Source of the DNA: Oscillospiraceae bacterium
GTDB lineage: Bacteria; Bacillota; Clostridia; Oscillospirales; Oscillospiraceae
DNA: 5,166 nucleotides
Direction of reading: 5' to 3'
NCBI GenBank assembly: GCA_028705905.1
Contig: JAQWCP010000133.1
Span: 1-5,166 of the forward strand
Each line of letters opens with the position of its first letter. Position 1 is the stretch's first letter. Below, one piece after another: positions 1 to 5,166 of the stretch. Made by a program: the position numbers and the translations under genes. The notes below the pieces were generated by a model. The model was not told the DNA's origin. It did no database searches and worked only from the letters and a program-made list of their open reading frames with translations.

Positions 1-495
1 CTCCTCTTCCACATGCATTACCGCATTATGAAACGCAGGATCAAATTGCGCACCCAGTGCCGGGATTTCCTCAGCACCCAACGACTCAAACGCAACCTTA
101 CATTGGTTTGCTATCATTTCTACGCCTTTATAAAACGCTGCGTCTTCCGTCTCCTGAGACAGCGCCCGCAGCAAATTATCATATACGGGAAGCAGCGTTA
201 AGATAACCGCTGCCTTTACATCCCCTGCAATCGCCTCTTTTTCCTTTTGGGTTCTTTTTCGGTAGTTATCATACTCTGCCAGCAATCGTAAATATTTATC
301 AGAAGACTCTTTCAGCTCCTTTTCCATTGCAACGGCTTGTTTTGCAAGCTCTTCCAATTGCTTCATCTGCTCCACGGTAAGCGTCACTTCATCTGCTCCA
401 TCGGTACTCGTCTTTTCCTCTTTCTCTTCCCTGGGCAACTCTGACGCCTCGTTTACCGGTTCCTCCGGCAATGTGTCAAATTCATTGAAATTCAT
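1..495 (-). CDS. grpE: GrpE, nucleotide exchange factor of DnaK (3' end cut by window edge)
   Basis: GrpE is a cytoplasmic dimeric co-chaperone that releases ADP from DnaK so that the chaperone cycle can turn over. The reverse-strand frame is open from an ATG at 495 to the left edge, giving 165 residues. Residues 1-40 are a variable acidic tail. Residues about 41-90 form a charged helix of coiled-coil type containing KYLRLLAEYDNYRKRTQKE (67-85), a hallmark of the family. Residues 97-111 (VILTLLPVYDNLLRA) are the conserved hinge. FDPAFHNAV (151-159) opens the C-terminal beta-domain signature. Family members are usually about 180-210 residues, so some tens of C-terminal residues are missing. 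An AGGAA at 501-505, five bases before the ATG, supports this start. It lies 95 bases after hrcA on the same strand with no clear promoter between, so it is probably co-transcribed from the CIRCE-controlled promoter. Identification is near certain. Confidence 0.97.
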   Translation of the reverse strand, partial: MNFNEFDTLPEEPVNEASELPREEKEEKTSTDGADEVTLTVEQMKQLEELAKQAVAMEKELKESSDKYLRLLAEYDNYRKRTQKEKEAIAGDVKAAVILTLLPVYDNLLRALSQETEDAAFYKGVEMIANQCKVAFESLGAEEIPALGAQFDPAFHNAVMHVEEE

Positions 496-590
496 TGTTT
501 TTCCTGCTACCTCCAAATCTCCCCATCCGCCATCAGCCGATAGGGTTATTTTGTTCTATTTCCCATGTATTCATGCTTTCTGCAGATATA

Positions 591-1631
591 TCAATGCTCC
601 GGAGGCGGCGCCCCCGGTCCCAAAAATTTAGCGAGTCCATCTGCAAAATAATATAACCTTGCTGCGATTTTAGCATAATCCATACGCGTCGGACCAACAA
701 TTCCGATCAGGCCCCGCATATGGTCTCCAATGTCGTAACTAGCCACTACAACGCTCGTATCTTGTAAGGCACCAGCAACATTTTCCGGCCCAATGTAAAT
801 TTTAACCTGGGAATCGTCCGGCATAGGTAATGTGGAAAGTGCCTTTTCCTCTGAAAGATACGACAGCAACGGTTGCACCCGCTCCAAATCGCGGTATTCA
901 GGATGCTCCAGCAATCGTGTCAAGCCGCTCAAATGAACGTCATACGTCCCTTGCTCCTTCATCACCTCGATGGCGAAGGAGACCGCCATCGCCAACAACG
1001 CATAGGCATCTTCTGCTGTTTGCTTTGCCATATTCATAAGCTCCGGGGTGATTTCCTCCGAAGTTAACCCGGTAAAGCTGGCATTGAGTAAACGATTGAG
1101 GAGTTGAATTTGGGTTTCACTCAAATCAGCCGGCAAACGCAATAATTTATTCCTGACCAAATTGGTATCTGTCATAACGACCACAATAAATGTCTGCCGT
1201 TCCACCATCAGCAAATCAAACCTTCTAATTGTCACATGCGACGGTCCTGCTGAAATGGCATAAGACGGATATTTGGTCAGCTGTGAAATGACACGGCTTG
1301 CTTCTGTAATCACGCGGTCCAGCTCCTGAGCTTTTAAATGCAACGCAGCGTTGAGACGCTCTGTTTCCTGGATAGATAAACGGTGCCACTCCATCAGCTC
1401 ATTGACATAAAATCGATAGCCGCCTGGAGAAGGCACACGCCCTGCTGAAGTATGTGGTTGCTCCAATAAACCCATTGCTTCCAGATCCGCCATCTCGTTG
1501 CGAATCGTAGCAGGTGAGATATCCAACCCAGCATGTTTGGCAATCGTTTTCGATCCCACAGGCTCGGCCGTTGCAATATAATCTTCAATCACTGCCCGCA
1601 AAATTCGCTTTTTACGTTCACTGATATCCAT
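591..1631 (-). CDS. hrcA: HrcA, heat-inducible transcription repressor
   Basis: HrcA is the DNA-binding repressor of class I heat-shock genes. In known systems it binds CIRCE and needs GroEL to stay active, so unfolded protein relieves repression. The 346-residue length is typical. Residues 1-78 form the winged-helix domain: ERKKRILRAVIEDYI, then AEPVGSKTIA (22-31), the recognition-helix stretch SPATIRNEMADLEAMGLLEQPHTSAGRVPS (39-68) and GYRFYV (71-76). The middle, about 100-300, is the GAF-like and insertion region (RRFDLLMVERQTFIVVVMTD, then LLEHPEYRDLERVQPLL). The conserved end MRGLIGIVGPTRMDYAKIAARLYYFADGLAKFL spans 305-337. The wing reads PSPGGYRFYV where many homologues have PS-D-K/R-GYR, a minor variant. 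AGGAGGG at 1637-1643, five bases before the ATG, fixes the start. A CIRCE operator sits directly upstream, so the gene is self-repressed, and grpE follows 95 bases downstream. Confidence 0.98.
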   Translation of the reverse strand: MDISERKKRILRAVIEDYIATAEPVGSKTIAKHAGLDISPATIRNEMADLEAMGLLEQPHTSAGRVPSPGGYRFYVNELMEWHRLSIQETERLNAALHLKAQELDRVITEASRVISQLTKYPSYAISAGPSHVTIRRFDLLMVERQTFIVVVMTDTNLVRNKLLRLPADLSETQIQLLNRLLNASFTGLTSEEITPELMNMAKQTAEDAYALLAMAVSFAIEVMKEQGTYDVHLSGLTRLLEHPEYRDLERVQPLLSYLSEEKALSTLPMPDDSQVKIYIGPENVAGALQDTSVVVASYDIGDHMRGLIGIVGPTRMDYAKIAARLYYFADGLAKFLGPGAPPPEH

Positions 1632-1644
1632 GCAATCCCTCCTG

Positions 1645-1671
1645 TTAGCACTCTCGCCCCTTGAGTGCTAA
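1645..1671. promoter_or_regulatory. CIRCE operator (HrcA binding site)
   Basis: A perfect inverted repeat TTAGCACTC - 9 bases - GAGTGCTAA matches the CIRCE consensus in both arms. It lies between the predicted -10 box and the hrcA ribosome binding site (which ends one base away, at 1643), and covers the expected transcription start. HrcA bound here would block initiation of hrcA-grpE. It also falls within the transcribed leader, where the stem could form in RNA. Confidence 0.98.
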
Positions 1672-1675
1672 GCAT

Positions 1676-1704
1676 AATTTACCACGCGATCCCTAAAATG
1701 TCAA
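1676..1704 (-). promoter_or_regulatory. Sigma-A-type promoter of hrcA-grpE
   Basis: On the reverse strand a perfect -35 hexamer TTGACA (1704-1699) is followed after 17 bases by TAAATT (1681-1676), a 4/6 match to the -10 consensus. The start site would fall near 1669, inside CIRCE, which is the arrangement expected for HrcA repression. The exact -10 is the less certain part. Confidence 0.75.
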
Positions 1705-1964
1705 TAGGTATCAGCCAAATATCTATGAATAATTCGAAAACAAAGTACGTCTCTATGTTTCTTTGGCATATGGCCTAATTTATGCCCGAATATAACCGAA
1801 TTTTCTGATGCAATCAAGCAAGCAGCGGCATGGGGGCGATTCCCATGCCGCTGAAGCAATATTTCCGTTCCGGATTCCATTCTTTCCAAATAGCCTTTGC
1901 CTTCTCATTTTTTGAAGATGCCCCAGACACGCTTGCCTTCTTCGATGCTTCCCTACAAGCGTTT
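1705..1964. other. Non-coding gap between the SLH protein gene and the hrcA promoter
   Basis: No convincing gene is present here. Two reverse-strand open frames cross it (one at 1701-1889, another reaching 1780 from inside the neighbouring gene). Neither resembles a known protein, and the second runs antiphase to a well-supported coding sequence. The gap contains a perfect 12-bp hairpin at 1823-1853, a 7-bp inverted repeat ACGCTTG/CAAGCGT (1929-1935 and 1956-1962) with a 20-base loop, and a 9-bp direct repeat TTGCCTTCT at 1897-1905 and 1933-1941. It separates two leftward transcription units, so it probably holds the 3' end of the upstream transcript. Confidence 0.6.
1823..1853 (-). terminator. 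Perfect 12-bp hairpin, possible terminator of the SLH-transglutaminase gene
   Basis: CAGCGGCATGGG (1823-1834) and CCCATGCCGCTG (1842-1853) pair without mismatch around a 7-base loop. The stem is GC-rich and lies about 110 bases past the stop of the leftward gene and about 120 bases before the hrcA promoter, a sensible place to end that transcript. On the reverse strand the sequence after the stem is only moderately T-rich (CTTGCTTGATT) and not a true U-run, so it is not a textbook intrinsic terminator. It could instead be a processing or stability hairpin, a protein-binding palindrome, or one copy of a dispersed repeat. Confidence 0.4.
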
Positions 1965-3455
1965 TTAGGCAGCTAGAAGCGAAAATTGCTGGGACAACCG
2001 CCAGACAACAGCCATTCCCTCTTCCCGTGTGAGATTTTTTGTTGGAAAAAAAGAACTTCCGTTTCCGTTCATGATCTGATGCCTTGTCGCATAGGATACA
2101 TATGGCATTGCCCAACTCCCGATTTTCGCTTGATCTGAATAGGGGACCGACGGATATCCGGTCAGCGGCACCGTTATGTCTTCTAACGTCTCCAGGGCTG
2201 TACATAGCATTTTCACTGCTTCCTGCCGGGTCAGAACATCATTGGGTTTAAATTGCGTTTCTGTCTTTCCCTGTGTGATGTCCAAAGACCATGCAGCAGC
2301 AATCTCCCGTTGGTAAGGATGCCCAGCCACATCTAAAAATGGACATAAAACCCCCTGTGCAGCCCCCTGTGCTTTCTCACAAAGGTTAACCAATAAAGTG
2401 GCAAACTCTGCACGCGTAATTGGGGCCTGATATTGCTGCATAAGCGCATCCGGGACCAATTCCGTTTGAATCAGCGCAGCAATTTCGCTCCTATGCCATT
2501 CACTCACGCCAGAGAGCTCCGGTTCCCATTCTCGGCTGACATCCCAGTCATATGATTTGCTGGCGATTGGATACTCTTTGAGGAATGCGCTGTCGGCATA
2601 TTTTGAATCACAGGTATGGTTGATAAAATCACTCATACTCTTTAAAAAGTATCGTTTGGATGCTGTGGCTCCAGATGTGGCACTTGCGTCCCAAGTTTCG
2701 TCCACATTATACCACATTCCATTGAGCTTTGCGATATTCCAAGCGTGAGCAGCGCCGTTTCCAAGACCGGAGATGATGCGTACCGGCACATTCAACTCTC
2801 GCATCAAGCGGTAAAACAACAGGGCATATCCTTGACAGACCATATTTCCGCTGGATAGCCCCTCATAAGCGGAATATTTCGTCAATGAATTATCGTATTT
2901 AAAATGTGTACAAATATATTGATGCACCGCTTCCAATTTTTTCAGGTCACTTTGGGTTTGTACCCCCAATTCCCCAATGATCTCGGTCACGCGTTTGGAA
3001 ACAAACGTCTCTTGCTCTGCATTGGTGAAGTAAGAAATTTGAAAGGTGAAGATACACCGGGTGGAATTATATGAGATCTGTACATTCAGCCGCTCACAAC
3101 TAAATTCCAAGTAATCCTGTGCATCGGCCCTGGTAGAAGGAATCGCATATACTTCATCCAGCAATTTTTGAAATGTGGAATATACATCTTTTAATGCACC
3201 TTGATAGGTAATGGTAAACGTCTCTTCCCTTGCAAGCATTTGCTCCAAAATGAGTTGTAAAAAGGCGGATTTGCTTTGGGCAACCAATCCTTGTGATTCA
3301 AATTTTCTGGGCTCATAGGTCACTTGAATGGACCCGATCTCTCCATACAAAGACGTTTCCATCTCAGCTTGCTCCGAGGACACTGCCAAAACTTGTGAAA
3401 ATAGCAACGTCAAAATCAATCCCATGGCGCTTATTTGCTTGATCCAACGCCTCAT
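1965..3455 (-). CDS. Secreted transglutaminase-like protein with three C-terminal SLH domains
   Basis: This is a 496-residue exported protein of the transglutaminase-like superfamily, which includes cysteine proteases and protein cross-linkers; the substrate cannot be told from sequence. Residues 1-24 form a signal peptide (basic MRRWIKQ, hydrophobic core, likely cleavage after SQVLA). Residues 25-165 match no domain I can name. The catalytic core is about 170-275: Cys207 in GNMVCQGYA, His237 in GAAHAWN and Asp252 in YNVDETWD form a complete triad, so the enzyme looks active. Three SLH modules follow: about 315-360 (ending ITRAEFATLLVNL), 372-422 (FLDVAGHPYQREI to LTRQEAVKML) and 437-488 (YSDQAKIGSWAMPYVSYA to LTREEGMAVVWRL). 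They would hold the protein at secondary wall polymer. An in-frame ATG lies upstream at 3506, but its extra residues (MRCPPDPAKSHRRREKI) are not signal-like, and a ribosome binding site precedes the ATG at 3455. It is divergent from the VanW-family gene. Confidence 0.9.
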   Translation of the reverse strand: MRRWIKQISAMGLILTLLFSQVLAVSSEQAEMETSLYGEIGSIQVTYEPRKFESQGLVAQSKSAFLQLILEQMLAREETFTITYQGALKDVYSTFQKLLDEVYAIPSTRADAQDYLEFSCERLNVQISYNSTRCIFTFQISYFTNAEQETFVSKRVTEIIGELGVQTQSDLKKLEAVHQYICTHFKYDNSLTKYSAYEGLSSGNMVCQGYALLFYRLMRELNVPVRIISGLGNGAAHAWNIAKLNGMWYNVDETWDASATSGATASKRYFLKSMSDFINHTCDSKYADSAFLKEYPIASKSYDWDVSREWEPELSGVSEWHRSEIAALIQTELVPDALMQQYQAPITRAEFATLLVNLCEKAQGAAQGVLCPFLDVAGHPYQREIAAAWSLDITQGKTETQFKPNDVLTRQEAVKMLCTALETLEDITVPLTGYPSVPYSDQAKIGSWAMPYVSYATRHQIMNGNGSSFFPTKNLTREEGMAVVWRLSQQFSLLAA

Positions 3456-3461
3456 GATTTT

Positions 3462-3473
3462 CTCCCTTCTCCT
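3462..3473 (-). promoter_or_regulatory. Ribosome binding site that decides the SLH-transglutaminase start
   Basis: The reverse strand reads AGGAGAAGGGAG, then AAAATC, then ATG. GGGAG lies six bases before the ATG at 3455, and the chosen start gives a clean signal peptide. No comparable site precedes the alternative ATG at 3506. Confidence 0.8.
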
Positions 3474-3493
3474 ATGGCTTTTTGCTGGATCTG

Positions 3494-3524
3494 GGGGGCA
3501 ACGCACGCTTTGCTGTGCTCCCCC
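3494..3524 (-). promoter_or_regulatory. Hairpin in the 5' leader of the SLH-transglutaminase mRNA
   Basis: On the reverse strand GGGGG (3524-3520) can pair with CCCCC (3498-3494), and GCAC (3518-3515) with GUGC (3506-3503), leaving an asymmetric internal loop and an 8-base apical loop. The structure ends about 20 bases before the ribosome binding site and is not followed by a T-run, so it is not an intrinsic terminator. It may affect mRNA stability or translation. It matches no riboswitch family I recognise. Confidence 0.4.
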
Positions 3525-3553
3525 ATTTCCCCATCTTTTTTAAAACAACATCC

Positions 3554-3569
3554 GTTACATTAAGTTACA
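3554..3569. repeat. Direct repeat at the predicted start of the SLH-transglutaminase transcript
   Basis: GTTACA occurs at 3554-3559 and 3564-3569, exactly 10 bases apart (TGTAAC - 4 bases - TGTAAC on the reverse strand). The pair sits immediately downstream of the -10 box and overlaps the expected start site, a position typical of a repressor site. A related GTTAC lies at 3624-3628. Tandem hexamers with a 4-5 base gap are typical of winged-helix response regulators, but no regulator can be named. Confidence 0.35.
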
Positions 3570-3570
3570 C

Positions 3571-3600
3571 ATTATACCATTTTCCCCCAATTGTAAACAA
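3571..3600 (-). promoter_or_regulatory. Predicted promoter of the SLH-transglutaminase gene
   Basis: A perfect TATAAT (3576-3571) is preceded by TG plus one base, an extended -10. Upstream, TTTACA (3597-3592, 5/6 match, 15-base spacer) or TTGTTT (3600-3595, 18-base spacer) could serve as -35. Transcription would start near 3564, giving a leader of about 110 bases that contains the hairpin at 3494-3524. Confidence 0.6.
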
Positions 3601-3660
3601 CAAATCTTACTAAAACTCAAAAAGTTACCAAACTGTAATGCTTTTTTCCAGGCGATAGAG

Positions 3661-3690
3661 TATAATAAAGCAGTCTATTTGTGATACAAT
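3661..3690 (+). promoter_or_regulatory. Candidate -10 elements for the VanW-family gene
   Basis: Two forward-strand -10-like boxes are present: a perfect TATAAT at 3661-3666 without a good -35 at the usual distance, and TACAAT at 3685-3690 preceded by TGA, an extended -10. Either would give a leader of roughly 100-130 bases. A third option is TCGACA (3741-3746) with TACACT (3762-3767) at 15-base spacing. The sequence alone does not decide which is used. Confidence 0.35.
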
Positions 3691-3704
3691 TCCGATCACG
3701 AAAC

Positions 3705-3757
3705 GTAAAAGCCTTCTTTTACAAAATTTTACGACATATTTCGACATGTCGCGTAAA
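3705..3757. repeat. Cluster of phased short repeats upstream of the VanW-family gene
   Basis: GTAAAAG (3705-3711) and CTTTTAC (3716-3722) form a perfect 7-bp inverted repeat with a 4-base loop. TTTTAC recurs at 3717-3722 and 3727-3732, and CGACAT at 3732-3737 and 3742-3747, each pair exactly 10 bases apart. CGACATGTCG (3742-3751) is a perfect 10-bp palindrome. TTTACG (3728-3733) is inverted as CGTAAA (3752-3757). Such density suggests operator sites or leader RNA structure, but the AT-rich background makes some of these matches likely by chance. Confidence 0.4.
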
Positions 3758-3796
3758 TTATTACACTAACTGCACAGCAGAGAACAGGATGGTATT

Positions 3797-5166
3797 ATGT
3801 CGCAGAAAACAATTGGAAAAAGAGCCACACCTTCCCCGCAGGAGCCAAACTCCAAACGGCTTCCCCTTTTTATTATACTCGCCCTGGTTGTCGTCCTTGT
3901 TGCCGCAATCGGCATCTCTTGCGCAGCGGCCTCCAGTCGAACCACCATATTCCCCGGAACGAGCATTGCCGGCATTCCTGTAGGCGGACTCACGGAGGAA
4001 GAAGCCATTGTCAAAGTCCGAGAAAACCTGGCGCAGCGCTACGCAGGACAAGAAATGGTTCTCAAATTTCCGGATTTTGAATTGGAAAAAACATTGTCCA
4101 TTGAGCAGGTTGGAACCAGCGTGGATGTCCCGGCGGCCGCCCACGCGGCTTATCTCCGCGGCAGGGAAAACGGTGTTTTAGGCGGAGGATTGACACTTTT
4201 GACCTCTATCGTTTACCACAAAAACATTGAACCTTCCTTTTCCCTGGAGGATGATACATATCTGCTCAGTTTTTTAGTGGAAGTGGCATCCCAGATTGAT
4301 GACCCCGTGGTGGAGCATCACTATGAAATCAAAGATGATGCATTGGTCTTTACAATCGGGCATGCAGGATATGCTGTGGATCAAGAGGCCATTTACAAGG
4401 ATATCCTATCCCGCTTGGAAACAGAAGACTATTCTGAATTAACATGTGCATCAAACATGACAAATCCCGCCTCCTTAGACTGGGACACTATTTATAACGA
4501 AATTTATGTAGAAGCAGCAGACGCCACGCTGGACAAAGAAACGTATCGGATCACAGATCATGTCGTGGGTGTGCGCTTTGACAAAGACGCAGCCATGGCC
4601 GCCGTGGCGGAGGCCTCTCCGGATGAAACGGTATCCATCCCCCTCATTTACACACAACCCGAGGTAACAACGGCACAACTAACCGCAACATTGTTCCACA
4701 ACGTAATCGGCACTTGCACCACGACAGTTGGTGGTTCAAGCAACCGAGCCAGCAACGTTAAGTTGGCCGCTTCCTTTGTGGATGAAACTATTTTGCTCCC
4801 GGGAGAAATTTTCTCCTATAATGGTGTTGTTGGCAGCCGGCAAGCCAGCCGTGGATTTTTGCCCGCTCCCGCTTATGTTGGGGGGGAAACCGTCAATGAA
4901 ATCGGGGGTGGAATTTGCCAGCTTTCCTCTACGATCTATTTGGCCTCCATGCGCGCCAATATGGAAATCGTGGAGCGGTACAACCATTCTTACGCCGTCG
5001 GATATGTACCAGACGGGATGGATGCTACCGTATATTATAAATCTCTGGATTTCCGATTTAAAAACGACAAAGACAGGCCCATCAAGATTACCTGTTCCAT
5101 GCAGGGTCGAACTCTCACAGTCAACATTTATGGTACAAAAGAAAATGACAACACTGTAAAAATCAC
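3797..5166 (+). CDS. VanW/YoaR-family membrane-anchored cell-wall protein (3' end cut by window edge)
   Basis: The frame is open from the ATG to the right edge, giving 456 residues without a stop. Residues 1-21 are a short basic cytoplasmic tail and about 22-44 (LPLFIILALVVVLVAAIG...) one membrane segment, so the bulk lies outside. Residues about 50-300 resemble the peptidoglycan-binding-4 type repeats found before VanW domains, beginning IFPGTSIAGIPVGGLTEEEA (51-70), with a possible second copy near 175-290. The VanW domain spans about 305-440: NRASNVKLAA (316-325), GEIFSYNGVVG (336-346), then GGGICQLSSTIYLA (370-383) and RYNHSYAVGYVPDGMDATVYY (394-414). Homologues often end in a G5 domain, which would lie past the window. 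The family is named from vancomycin-resistance clusters but its biochemical role is not established, so no resistance is implied. AGGA at 3786-3789, seven bases before the ATG, supports the start. It is divergent from the SLH-transglutaminase gene. Confidence 0.9.
   Translation, partial: MSQKTIGKRATPSPQEPNSKRLPLFIILALVVVLVAAIGISCAAASSRTTIFPGTSIAGIPVGGLTEEEAIVKVRENLAQRYAGQEMVLKFPDFELEKTLSIEQVGTSVDVPAAAHAAYLRGRENGVLGGGLTLLTSIVYHKNIEPSFSLEDDTYLLSFLVEVASQIDDPVVEHHYEIKDDALVFTIGHAGYAVDQEAIYKDILSRLETEDYSELTCASNMTNPASLDWDTIYNEIYVEAADATLDKETYRITDHVVGVRFDKDAAMAAVAEASPDETVSIPLIYTQPEVTTAQLTATLFHNVIGTCTTTVGGSSNRASNVKLAASFVDETILLPGEIFSYNGVVGSRQASRGFLPAPAYVGGETVNEIGGGICQLSSTIYLASMRANMEIVERYNHSYAVGYVPDGMDATVYYKSLDFRFKNDKDRPIKITCSMQGRTLTVNIYGTKENDNTVKI

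Larger units (their letters stand above)
3456..3796. other. Divergent intergenic regulatory region
   Basis: This 341-base stretch separates the leftward SLH-transglutaminase gene from the rightward VanW-family gene. It is visibly AT-rich from about 3540 to 3780, with poly-T and poly-A tracts. It holds a leader hairpin and -10/-35-like elements for the leftward gene, -10-like elements for the rightward gene, and several short direct and inverted repeats spaced by about one helical turn. The rightward frame open at 3681-3983 is out of phase with the VanW-family gene and has no supporting signal. Confidence 0.7.

Noticed and set aside
560..594. Internal promoter for grpE starting from TTGATA at 594-589
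   Set aside because: No acceptable -10 box lies 16-18 bases downstream, and co-transcription with hrcA is the usual arrangement.
1701..1889. Small reverse-strand open frame between the SLH gene and hrcA
   Set aside because: It contains the hairpin arms, runs through the hrcA promoter -35 element, and shows no ribosome binding site or recognisable protein features.
1929..1966. Forward-strand intrinsic terminator from the ACGCTTG/CAAGCGT inverted repeat followed by T residues
   Set aside because: The stem is only 7 bp with a 20-base loop, and no forward-strand gene lies upstream for it to terminate.
1780..2205. Reverse-strand open frame of 141 codons overlapping the 3' end of the SLH-transglutaminase gene
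   Set aside because: It lies out of phase on the same strand as the SLH domains, which are clearly coding, and its translation resembles no protein family.
3456..3506. Longer start (ATG at 3506) for the SLH-transglutaminase protein
   Set aside because: The 17 added residues are polar and not signal-like, no ribosome binding site precedes that ATG, and the ATG at 3455 has both a ribosome binding site and a clean signal peptide.
3860..3930. Lipoprotein signal at Cys42 of the VanW-family protein
   Set aside because: The residues before the cysteine (G-I-S-C) lack the required aliphatic residue at -3, so a simple membrane anchor is more likely.
3681..3983. Forward open frame of 100 codons overlapping the start of the VanW-family gene
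   Set aside because: It is out of phase with the VanW-family frame, which has a ribosome binding site, membrane segment and recognisable domains; its product looks like random AT-rich translation.
4728..5159. Forward open frame of 143 codons inside the VanW-family gene
   Set aside because: It covers the conserved VanW motifs in another frame and has no independent support.

Overview
The base composition, gene families and regulatory logic suggest a low-to-moderate GC Gram-positive bacterium, most likely a Clostridia-type Firmicute and possibly one of the gut Oscillospiraceae relatives. Three things point that way: HrcA/CIRCE control of a hrcA-grpE chaperone operon, a secreted protein ending in three S-layer homology (SLH) domains, and a membrane-anchored VanW/YoaR-type wall protein. 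The genus is inference; no rRNA or other phylogenetic marker lies in the window.

Layout, left to right. Positions 1-495 (minus) hold the first 165 codons of grpE, cut by the window edge. Positions 591-1631 (minus) hold complete hrcA, the heat-shock repressor. Just upstream are a perfect CIRCE operator (1645-1671) and a sigma-A-like promoter (about 1676-1704), so transcription runs leftward through hrcA into grpE and presumably on to dnaK and dnaJ outside the window. Positions 1705-1964 carry no convincing gene but contain a perfect 12-bp hairpin (1823-1853). Positions 1965-3455 (minus) encode a 496-residue secreted transglutaminase-like protein with an intact Cys-His-Asp triad and three SLH domains. 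Positions 3456-3796 form an AT-rich divergent intergenic region with promoter-like sequences on both strands, a leader hairpin and several 10-bp-phased short repeats. Positions 3797-5166 (plus) encode a membrane-anchored VanW-family protein, cut at the right edge after 456 codons.

Functionally there are two units. The hrcA-grpE unit is a classic self-regulated chaperone operon: HrcA binds CIRCE over its own start site, and GrpE is the nucleotide exchange factor for DnaK. The second unit is a divergent pair of cell-surface proteins, one predicted to be held at the wall by SLH domains and one anchored in the membrane with peptidoglycan-related domains. Sharing one intergenic region suggests, but does not prove, joint control of wall-associated functions. 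I found no mobile element, CRISPR array, tRNA or rRNA, and no strong evidence for a wholly new system. The most unexplained parts are the divergent intergenic region and the isolated hairpin upstream of hrcA.
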